Positions 1 to 6,238 of a DNA stretch of 64,000 bases are shown piece by piece. The translations under genes and the position numbers were made by a program. The stretch lies in assembly GCA_963755825.1 (NCBI GenBank), contig CAVWLA010000003.1:2790001-2854000 (forward strand), written 5' to 3'. The stretch comes from DATBQN01 sp963755825 (lineage in GTDB: Bacteria > Acidobacteriota > Thermoanaerobaculia > Multivoradales > UBA5704). Position 1 is the first letter of the stretch, and the number at the start of each line of letters is the position of its first letter. Under the pieces are notes generated by a model. The model was given only the letters and a program-made list of their open reading frames with translations, did no database searches and was not told where the DNA came from.

Positions 1-527
1 CCGGCAACCGCGAGATCGCCGGCGGCTACGCCCTGCGCCTGCAGAAGGTCACCGCCGACCTCGGCGAGAACCGCCGCCAGCTCGAGCAGGCCGAGGCCAC
101 CTACAAGAACCTCCTCAAGGCGCGCGACGTGGCGATCACCGCCGCGCGGGCGAAGATCGAGCGCCTGCGCGCCGGCATCGACGATCTCAAGGTCAAGCGC
201 GCCATGGCGGAGCTGACCGAGATGGCGAGCGGCATGATCTCCTCGATCGGCGGCTCCGGCGACACCCTCGACCGCGTCTCCGAGATGGTCGAGCAGGAGC
301 GCGAGAAGGCCGCCGGGCGGGCGCGGGTCGCCCGCGATTCGCTCCCCACCGCCGAAGTCGCCATCAAGGAGTCCGAGCAGCGGGCGCTCGCCGACCAGGC
401 GCTCGCCGACTTCGCGGCGCGCGAGGGCCTGCCGCTCGAGCGCGCCGGGGGCGAGCCGCGCGCCGCGGAGCCGGCGAAGACCATGGGCCCGGCCGGCTCG
501 GCTGGCCCCGGCGCCCAGCCGCAGTAG
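1..527 (+). CDS. PspA/IM30 family protein, 5' partial
   Basis: The frame is open from the left edge to TAG at 525-527, so only about 174 C-terminal residues are visible. They are almost entirely charged coiled coil, with the family-typical stretch ELTEMASGMISSIGGSGDTL followed by MVEQEREKAAGRARVARDSL. PspA/IM30 proteins form rings or scaffolds on the inner face of the cytoplasmic membrane and protect it under envelope stress. The very C-terminus is a low-complexity Ala/Gly/Pro tail, probably disordered. It is followed after 15 bases by an AAA ATPase; the pairing of a membrane scaffold with an AAA remodeller suggests joint function, but here that is inferred only from proximity. The N-terminus, which would confirm the amphipathic helix, is outside the window. 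Confidence 0.85.
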   Translation, partial: GNREIAGGYALRLQKVTADLGENRRQLEQAEATYKNLLKARDVAITAARAKIERLRAGIDDLKVKRAMAELTEMASGMISSIGGSGDTLDRVSEMVEQEREKAAGRARVARDSLPTAEVAIKESEQRALADQALADFAAREGLPLERAGGEPRAAEPAKTMGPAGSAGPGAQPQ

Positions 528-542
528 CGCCGGCGAAATCCG

Positions 543-2303
543 ATGCCGGCCGCCTCGCCGCCCCCGCCCCCGCCCCCGCTGCCAGACGCTGCCGGCTCTG
601 CCGCCCCGACCGATCGGCCGATGGCGGCGGGCGTCGGCGATCTTCGTGCGGCCCTGCCGCCCTGGGCGGCGCGCTTGGCGCTCCTCTACGAGAGCAACGC
701 CGCCAGCCAGTTCATCCTCCACGGCAACGTCGACGACCGGCTGCTGCTGCCGGCGGCGGCGGGGCCGGCGGTGGGGAGCCTCACCGACTTCCTCCTCCAG
801 GTGCTCCTGCCGCGCTTCGACGTCGTGCTCTCCTACGACCTCGGCAACGGCACGCGGGTGGAGCGAGGGGGCGAGCTCTTCTCCCGCTGGCCGGGGTTCG
901 AGGAGAGCCGCGAGCTGCTGAAGGCGCCGCGGAGCGCCATCGAGGCGCTCAGCCGCTTCTTCCGCTACGCGGCGAACCTGGCGCGGGTGGGCCAGCCGGC
1001 GATCCACGCCGCCTGCATCGTGCGCTCGGCGCATCTCGTCGTCCCCGCCTCGGGGGTGGGGAGCTACGAGCAGAACGCGCTGGCGCTCCTCGTCCGCGAC
1101 TGGGGCACCGACGAGCTCCTGACGCGCTACCCGCTGGCGACCTTCCTCCTCACCGAGTCGCTCAACGACCTCCATCCGCTGCTGGTCAACAATCCGCGCG
1201 CGCCGTCGATCAAGCTGCCGCTCCCATCCCCCGACGAGCTCGCCGGCGCCCTCCGCCTGCTGGCGCCGCGCTGCCCGGTCGCGGTGTCGGGCCTCGACGG
1301 CGCCGGCAGCTTCGAAGCGGCCGCGGCCGAGCTCGCCGGCGCCAGCCTCGCCGCCGTCGAGAGCCTGCTCAAGGTCAAGGAACACCGGCGCGAGCCGCTG
1401 GTCGCCGCCGATCTCGCCGAGCTCAAGAAGCGGATCGTCGAGACCGAGGCCAACGGCCTCATCGAGTTCGTGCCGGCCGGGAAGACCCTCGACGCGCTCT
1501 ACGGACAGGAGGACCTCAAGGCCTGGCTGCGCGAGGACATGGTGCTCTGGCGGCGCGGCGAGGTGGGGGCGCTCCCCAAGGGCTATCTGCTCTGCGGCCC
1601 GGTCGGCACCGGCAAGACCTTCCTCGCCGAATGCCTGGCCGGCGAGGCGGGCGTGCCGGTCGTCACCATCAAGAACTTCCGCGACAAGTGGGTGGGCTCG
1701 ACGGAGGGGAACCTCGAGAAGATCTTCCGCCTGCTGCGGGCGCTCGGCCGCTGCTTCGTCTTCGTCGACGAGGCCGACCAGACCCTCGGCCGCCGCGATT
1801 CCGGCGGCAACGACGCCGGCCTCTCCGGCCGCGTCTACTCGATGATCGCCCAGGAGATGAGCGACCCCTCCACCCGCGGCCGGGTGATCTGGATCCTCGC
1901 CTCGAGCCGGCCCGATCTCATCGAGGTCGACCTGAAGCGGCCGGGGCGGCTCGACCTCAAGGTCCCGCTCTTTCCGGCCTCGACCCCCGAGGAGGGCTTC
2001 GCCCTGATCCGCGCCCTTTGCCGGCGCGCCGGCCTGGAGCTGGCGGCGGACGCCTTCGCGGCCCTCGCTCCCCTCGTGCCGCCTCTCCTCACCCCGGCCT
2101 CGGCCGAGGCGATCGCCTTCCGCGCCTACCGCGCCGTCAAGACGCGAGGCGGGGAGGTGGCGGCGGCGGTCGCCGGCCAGCTCCGCACCTACCAGAGCCC
2201 GGTGCCGCCCGAGGTGATGGACTTCCAGATCCGCCTCGCCGTCGCCGAGGCGACCGACCTCTCGCTGGTGCCGGCGGCCTTCCGGCCGCTGCGTCCGCTC
2301 TAG
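543..2303 (+). CDS. AAA family ATPase
   Basis: 586 residues. The AAA module lies in the second half: Walker A GPVGTGKT at residues 352-359, Walker B with the acidic pair D409-E410 (CFVFVDEAD), a sensor-1-like LASSRPD stretch, and an arginine-finger region DLKRPGRLDLKVPL. The first ~330 residues are not a domain I recognise; after a Pro/Ala-rich start (about 20 residues, probably disordered) they are mixed alpha/beta and could be a substrate-recognition or degenerate ATPase-like domain. ATG at 543 is 15 bases after the PspA stop, so the two genes are probably cotranscribed. Function is an ATP-driven remodelling or chaperone activity; the partner may be the PspA-like protein upstream. Family assignment is firm, role is inferred. 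Confidence 0.85.
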   Translation: MPAASPPPPPPPLPDAAGSAAPTDRPMAAGVGDLRAALPPWAARLALLYESNAASQFILHGNVDDRLLLPAAAGPAVGSLTDFLLQVLLPRFDVVLSYDLGNGTRVERGGELFSRWPGFEESRELLKAPRSAIEALSRFFRYAANLARVGQPAIHAACIVRSAHLVVPASGVGSYEQNALALLVRDWGTDELLTRYPLATFLLTESLNDLHPLLVNNPRAPSIKLPLPSPDELAGALRLLAPRCPVAVSGLDGAGSFEAAAAELAGASLAAVESLLKVKEHRREPLVAADLAELKKRIVETEANGLIEFVPAGKTLDALYGQEDLKAWLREDMVLWRRGEVGALPKGYLLCGPVGTGKTFLAECLAGEAGVPVVTIKNFRDKWVGSTEGNLEKIFRLLRALGRCFVFVDEADQTLGRRDSGGNDAGLSGRVYSMIAQEMSDPSTRGRVIWILASSRPDLIEVDLKRPGRLDLKVPLFPASTPEEGFALIRALCRRAGLELAADAFAALAPLVPPLLTPASAEAIAFRAYRAVKTRGGEVAAAVAGQLRTYQSPVPPEVMDFQIRLAVAEATDLSLVPAAFRPLRPL

Positions 2304-2399
2304 CGCCGGCAGGGGCGCCGGCCGGCCGTCCTCACGGAGGAGCCGGCGATCGGTACGGCGAGGTCGGGGTGATGGCGGAGGAGACGAGACGGAGGAGAG

Positions 2400-2441
2400 A
2401 AAAAGGGCTCCGCCCCCAACCTGGAGGGGTGAGGGCGGAGT
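2400..2441 (-). terminator. Rho-independent terminator of the Spy-like gene
   Basis: An 8-bp perfect stem (CTCCGCCC at 2408-2415 with GGGCGGAG at 2433-2440) lies 30 bases past the stop of the minus-strand Spy-like gene. Read on the minus strand it is followed by CCC and then five T residues (2400-2404 on the plus strand are A). It may also act on the convergent AAA ATPase transcript. Confidence 0.65.
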
Positions 2442-2470
2442 CTGCGGAAGAGAGGCCGTCGGTAGGCGGA

Positions 2471-2959
2471 TCAGCCGCCGAGCAGCATGTTCATGTGGTG
2501 CTGGCCGCGGGCGCCGGCCTTCTCGGAATGCGCGCGCATGGTGGCGAGCATCTCCTTCGCCTTCGCCTGCTGGTCGGGGGTGAGGATGCTCTTCACCTCG
2601 CTCGCCGCCTTGGCGTGGGTGACCGCGAGGTCGGCCTCGACCGCGGCGACGTTGGCGGCGGCGGCGCGCACGGCGCTCTCGTCGAAGCTGTCGGCGTGGA
2701 TGGCATCGAAGAGGGCGCTCTTCGCCGTCTTCATGCGGGTCATCTCGGCGCTCAGCTCGGCCTTATGGTTGGCGAAGACCGCCTGGACCTGGGCCGTCTG
2801 GTCGTCGGAGAGCCCGAGCTTCTGGGCCAGATGCTGGGCGAAGGCGGCCTGATGCGCGGGCTGGGTGCCCTGGTTGGCCGCCACGGCGGCGAACAGCAGG
2901 ACGGGGGCGAGGATGGCGGCGCCGGCGAGCGCCAGGACCTTGTTACGAACCATTTTCAT
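2471..2959 (-). CDS. Spy/CpxP-like periplasmic chaperone
   Basis: 162 residues. A signal peptide is visible (MKMVRNKVLALAGAAILAPV then AVAANQ), followed by an all-helical mature part with two LTxxQ-type motifs: LGLSDDQTAQVQ and ILTPDQQAKA. This is the layout of Spy/CpxP proteins, ATP-independent periplasmic chaperones induced by envelope or metal stress. The ATG at 2959 is preceded by a strong AAGGAG ribosome site 8 bases upstream, which decides the start over the longer open frame that continues upstream antisense to the sigma factor gene. It is divergent from the ECF sigma operon, and a mirror-image ECF-type promoter sits in the shared spacer, so it is likely a target of that sigma factor. 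Confidence 0.85.
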   Translation of the reverse strand: MKMVRNKVLALAGAAILAPVLLFAAVAANQGTQPAHQAAFAQHLAQKLGLSDDQTAQVQAVFANHKAELSAEMTRMKTAKSALFDAIHADSFDESAVRAAAANVAAVEADLAVTHAKAASEVKSILTPDQQAKAKEMLATMRAHSEKAGARGQHHMNMLLGG

Positions 2960-3010
2960 GATTAGATCTCCTTCGTTTTGGCGGGGCTTCTCGCCCCTTC
3001 TACCTGGCGA

Positions 3011-3037
3011 GATGGGCGGGGCCGCCGATCGGTTACA
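3011..3037 (-). promoter_or_regulatory. Candidate ECF promoter for the Spy-like gene
   Basis: On the minus strand TGTAACC (3037-3031) is followed by exactly 16 bases and CATC (3014-3011), about 50 bases before the Spy-like ATG. The same -35 word with the same spacing occurs in the opposite direction in front of the sigma gene. GTAACC-type -35 words are known for some ECF groups; assignment to this sigma factor is inferred. Confidence 0.5.
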
Positions 3038-3068
3038 CCCCGCGGCGACGGCTCCGCCGGCGCCCTTC

Positions 3069-3095
3069 TGTAACCGGCCAGAGGGCGGGGCCGTC
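3069..3095 (+). promoter_or_regulatory. Candidate autoregulated ECF promoter of the sigma operon
   Basis: TGTAACC (3069-3075), a 16-base spacer, then CGTC (3092-3095), about 50 bases before the sigma factor ATG at 3146. It is the reverse-complement counterpart of the element at 3037-3011; extended by one base the two -35 words form a perfect 8-bp inverted repeat (3030-3037 and 3069-3076). Confidence 0.5.
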
Positions 3096-3145
3096 CTTCT
3101 TCCATAGGAGGGGCCGGACCATTTCCGGCCACCGACGATGCGCCC

Positions 3146-3709
3146 ATGTCCCTGTCGATCCAAACCATGACCATGGCGCCGACCGCCGCCTTCACGGAAG
3201 ACTCCGAGGCGCGCCTGGTGCGCGCCAGTCTGGAGGGCGACGAGGACGCCTTCGCGGCGCTGGTGCGCGCCCAGCAGGTGCGAGTCTTCCGGCTCCTCGG
3301 CCGCTTCTTTCGCCGGCCCGAGGAGGTCGAGGAGGCGGCGCAGGAGACCTTCCTGCGCGCCTGGACGAAGCTCTCCACCTACCGCGCCCAGGCTCCCTTC
3401 GAGCACTGGCTGACCCGCATCTGCCTGCGCACCGCCTACGACCGGCTGCGGCGCCGCGGCCTCGACACCGTGTCGCTCGCCGACGGCCACGAGCCGGGCG
3501 CCGAGGCCCCCGATCCCAACGCCCGCCTCGAGGTCGAGCGCCTGATGACGCGCCTCTCGCCAGCCGACCGCTTCCTCCTCACCCTGCTCGAGGGCGAGGG
3601 TTGGTCGGTCGCCGAGATCGCCCAGCGCCTCGACTGGACGCCGGTCAACGTCAAGGTGCGGGCGCACCGCGCGCGCAAGCGCCTGCGCAAGATTCTGGAG
3701 GAGGGCTAG
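3146..3709 (+). CDS. ECF RNA polymerase sigma factor
   Basis: 187 residues. Sigma region 2 runs from about residue 30 to 95 (DAFAALVRAQQVRVFRLLGR, then EEAAQETFLRAWTKL), region 4 from about 130 to 185 with the helix-turn-helix WSVAEIAQRLDWTPVNVKVR and a basic end RARKRLRK. No region 1 or 3, hence an extracytoplasmic-function type. The next gene, 2 bases downstream, is a zinc-finger anti-sigma factor, then a periplasmic CnrX/Spy-like protein, an arrangement like metal- or envelope-stress operons such as cnrYXH. The first ~15 residues are weakly conserved in character, and internal ATGs at codons 9 and 11 are possible starts. Confidence 0.92.
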   Translation: MSLSIQTMTMAPTAAFTEDSEARLVRASLEGDEDAFAALVRAQQVRVFRLLGRFFRRPEEVEEAAQETFLRAWTKLSTYRAQAPFEHWLTRICLRTAYDRLRRRGLDTVSLADGHEPGAEAPDPNARLEVERLMTRLSPADRFLLTLLEGEGWSVAEIAQRLDWTPVNVKVRAHRARKRLRKILEEG

Positions 3710-3711
3710 CC

Positions 3712-4200
3712 ATGCGTTGCTCTGACTTCCGCGACCAGCTGACGCGGTCCGCCGGCGAGCGAGCGGCGGCCCAGGTCGAGCGCGAGGCGGCGAGCCACCT
3801 CGCCTCCTGCCCGGCTTGCGCTCGCTACGCGCAGCGGCTCGGCGAGGCGCGCACCATCCTCTCCCGCCAGGCCGAGGTGATGCCCACCCCCTTCTTCGTG
3901 CGCCGCGTCGTCGCCCGGCTCCCCAGCCCCTCGCAGGTCCTCGGCTGGGCGGCGGTCCGGGCGCTGCCGGCGGCGATCGCCATCGCCCTCGCCATCGGTG
4001 CCTTCGGGCTGTTGCAGACGCCGTCGACCGAGAACCCGCTGCTGGTCGACGACACCTCGTCCGAGGCGCTCCTCACCTATGCCGCGCTGCCCAACGATGG
4101 CGGCAGCCTGGCTCCGAGCACCTCGGACGCTGCGGCGCCGCTCCCGGCGGCATCCGCGCCTCCGACCGCTCGTGCGGTCGAGCGGCCGGTGCCGCGGTGA
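3712..4200 (+). CDS. Zinc-finger anti-sigma factor, membrane-anchored
   Basis: 162 residues. The N-terminal cytoplasmic part has the ZAS signature HLASCPAC (H-x3-C-x2-C) plus an upstream Cys at residue 3, the usual zinc set that clamps an ECF sigma factor. One transmembrane segment follows at about residues 83-102 (ALPAAIAIALAIGAFGLL). The periplasmic tail is Pro/Ala/Ser-rich and low complexity, so the signal is probably sensed by a partner, most likely the next gene product. ATG at 3712 lies 2 bases after the sigma stop; the TGA at 4198-4200 overlaps the GTG start of the next gene, suggesting translational coupling. Confidence 0.9.
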   Translation: MRCSDFRDQLTRSAGERAAAQVEREAASHLASCPACARYAQRLGEARTILSRQAEVMPTPFFVRRVVARLPSPSQVLGWAAVRALPAAIAIALAIGAFGLLQTPSTENPLLVDDTSSEALLTYAALPNDGGSLAPSTSDAAAPLPAASAPPTARAVERPVPR

Positions 4201-4580
4201 GGCGCTCGACCGCCGTCGTCGCCATCGTCGCGCTGTTCCTGGCGGGGGGGGTGGTCGGAGCGCTGGGCTATCAGGCCTTCCTCATCCACCAGATGCGCCA
4301 GCCGGGCGGCTTCACCGCCCTCGGCACCCACCTCTGGGCATCGGATCTGAAGCGCCATCTCGATCTCACTCCCCAGCAGGAGGTGCAGGTCGATGCCATC
4401 CTCGCCGCCAGCCGGGCGGAGTCGATGGCGCTGCACCGCGAGATGAGGCCGCGGGTGACGGCGATGCTCGAGCGCACCCACGCGCGCATCAGCGCCATCC
4501 TCACGCCGCAGCAGAGGGCCGAGTTCGAGCGCTTCCACCACCGGCGGCACAGCCGCCTGCTGCGCCTGTTCGGCGGCTGA
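4197..4580 (+). CDS. CnrX/Spy-like periplasmic sensor
   Basis: 127 residues from a GTG (4197-4199) that overlaps the anti-sigma stop in a GTGA. An N-terminal membrane anchor (VVAIVALFLAGGVVGALGY) is followed by a helical periplasmic domain with LTPQQEVQVDAIL and ILTPQQRAEFERF, the two LTPxQ motifs of Spy/CpxP/CnrX proteins, and a His-rich end (FHHRRHSR) that could bind metal. In CnrYXH-type systems such a protein signals to the anti-sigma factor. The operon position supports a sensor role; the ligand is not evident. An alternative is a plain periplasmic chaperone with an uncleaved anchor. Confidence 0.78.
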   Translation: MRRSTAVVAIVALFLAGGVVGALGYQAFLIHQMRQPGGFTALGTHLWASDLKRHLDLTPQQEVQVDAILAASRAESMALHREMRPRVTAMLERTHARISAILTPQQRAEFERFHHRRHSRLLRLFGG

Positions 4581-4601
4581 CGGGCGACTGGCGGCGGCGG
4601 C

Positions 4602-4701
4602 TCCGTTTGGTCTCCTGCGGGCGGTCTCCTGCGGGCGGTCGCCTTCGGCCCCACCCGCCCATCACGGCCTTCCAGGCGACCGTCCTCGGAGCCAAACGGA
4701 A
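4602..4701. repeat. Dispersed ~90-bp inverted-repeat element, copy A
   Basis: Copy A of a three-copy element. Outer arms are TCCGTTTGG (4602-4610) and CCAAACGGA. It differs from copies B and C by a 14-bp tandem duplication of GGTCTCCTGCGGGC near the left arm and by diverged ends. It lies between the CnrX-like gene and the 3' end of the first DUF2330 gene and could fold into a long hairpin. Confidence 0.85.
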
Positions 4702-4722
4702 CCGACACCGCCGCGCGACCTT

Positions 4723-6069
4723 TCACCGCTTCCAGAGCTTCGTCCACCAGCTGTCGTCGGCCGGCGGTTTCGCCGCGCGGGCCGGCAGGTTCATCTTGCC
4801 GCGGACGCGATCGAGGTCCCAGCCGGTCAGCGAGGCGAGCGTGCGGGCGTCTTTCGCCTGCCGCTGGCGCAGGCCGCGGCGATAATCCGCCGCCGCGGGG
4901 CACGAGCCGCTCCCCTTCCAGGGGTGGCGGAGGATGTAGCGCCCCTGGAAGCTCGCGTTGTCGGCGGTCTCCTGGAAGACCAGGTCCTCGGGGAAGTGCG
5001 CCGCGTCATAGCGCACGTGGAGGCGGGTGAGGAACACCTCGCGAGAGCCGGAGGCGTCCGCCGGCGAGCTCTCTCCCAGCCAGAAGACGCCCAGCTGCCG
5101 CAGCTCGTCCGTCGACAGCGGATCGGCGGCGCAGGGGTCGCACCAGCTCATGTCCCAGGCATATTCGAGGAAGACGCTGCGCATGTCGTCCTTCGCCACC
5201 TGGTGCTTGAACATCGACTTGTAGAAGTCGCCGAACTCGGCCTTGACGAAGAGCGGCACGTCGACGTCCGAGGGGAGCCGGGTGGTGCGGTAGTCGGTGG
5301 TCTCCACCCGCCCGCGGCGCGTCAACGCATAGACGAAGAGCTCCTGCGCCGGCTGATCGAGCCGGGCGTTGACCATGCCGAGGCGGATGGGGAGCATGAA
5401 CTTGGGTGACCGATAGGCGACCTGGATCGGGCGCAGGGAGTTGAAGCCGAGCTTCTCCTGCTCCTTGACGTTGACCTTGGCGACGAAGAAGTGCATCCCC
5501 TGCTTGAGGTAGCCGTCGAGGACCGGCGCCGCGCCGGGCGGCAGGCGGTAGCCGTTCTCGGTGAGCCAGGTGGCGAGGCCGTCGCTCTGCTCCGCCGAGA
5601 GGATGATGATGTCGTACTCGCCGACGGTGTAGGTCGCCTCGATGTGGACGCCGAGCTTCGGCGCCGCGGCCATCCCGCCGACGACGCCGCCCGGAGCCGC
5701 CATCATCGGCATGGCGGTCTCGTAGAGCACCCGCATGCAGGGATCGGGGTCGTAGACCTCGACCAGCCGCGGCGCCGAGTAGGCGTCGAGATGATCGAGG
5801 AGGGCGCGGTCGCCGACGTGGATCTGGCCGCGGGCGAGCAGCTCCGGCACCGGGATGACGATGGCGAACTCCTTGGGGTCGCCCTGAAAGTCGTTGGCCA
5901 TGGTGAGGACGGTCTTGTCGCCGTCGCGCACGAGGGCGACCTGCGAGGCCTGGTTGAACAGCTTGGCGTCGGCCTTGGCGACGAAGAAGCCGCAGAAGGC
6001 GTGGGCGGTGCCGGGTGCGAGCGCGGCGGCGAGGAGTGCGGCGGCTGCGGCGTGAGCGATCCGTCTCAT
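4723..6069 (-). CDS. DUF2330 secreted protein
   Basis: 448 residues. A signal peptide (hydrophobic core AAAAALLAAALAPGTAHA) precedes the family start FCGFFVAKADAKLFNQASQV and NDFQGDPKEFAIVIPVP, the hallmark of DUF2330 proteins. Length fits the family. Cysteines occur in pairs in the mature part (for example SWCDPCAADPLS), consistent with an exported, disulfide-bonded protein. Function of the family is unknown. It is a close paralogue of the C-terminal half of the next gene upstream (6239-8533): they share long stretches such as GQIHVGD, LLDHLDAYSAPRLVE, TDYRT and LHVRYDAAHFPEDLVFQETA. Repeat elements flank it on both sides, so the pair looks like a tandem duplication. A GGAGGATC-like ribosome site precedes the ATG. 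Confidence 0.88.
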   Translation of the reverse strand: MRRIAHAAAAALLAAALAPGTAHAFCGFFVAKADAKLFNQASQVALVRDGDKTVLTMANDFQGDPKEFAIVIPVPELLARGQIHVGDRALLDHLDAYSAPRLVEVYDPDPCMRVLYETAMPMMAAPGGVVGGMAAAPKLGVHIEATYTVGEYDIIILSAEQSDGLATWLTENGYRLPPGAAPVLDGYLKQGMHFFVAKVNVKEQEKLGFNSLRPIQVAYRSPKFMLPIRLGMVNARLDQPAQELFVYALTRRGRVETTDYRTTRLPSDVDVPLFVKAEFGDFYKSMFKHQVAKDDMRSVFLEYAWDMSWCDPCAADPLSTDELRQLGVFWLGESSPADASGSREVFLTRLHVRYDAAHFPEDLVFQETADNASFQGRYILRHPWKGSGSCPAAADYRRGLRQRQAKDARTLASLTGWDLDRVRGKMNLPARAAKPPADDSWWTKLWKR

Positions 6070-6128
6070 GGCGATCCTCCCGTGTTGACCAGCGTTGACC
6101 TGCGAAACGGCGGCCCTGGAACGCGGGT

Positions 6129-6224
6129 CGTGGGTCAGTTTGGTCTCCTGCGGGCGGTCACCCTCGGCCCCACCCGCCCATCACGCCCTTCCGGGCGACC
6201 GTCCTCGGAACCAAGCTGACCACG
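6129..6224. repeat. Dispersed inverted-repeat element, copy B
   Basis: Copy B lies between the two DUF2330 genes. Ends read CGTGGGTCAGTTTGGT on the left and ACCAAGCTGACCACG on the right, an imperfect 15-bp inverted repeat around a core that is nearly identical to copy C (CTCGGCCCCACCCGCCCATC is in both). Confidence 0.88.
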
Positions 6225-6238
6225 ACCGGAGCGCGGCA

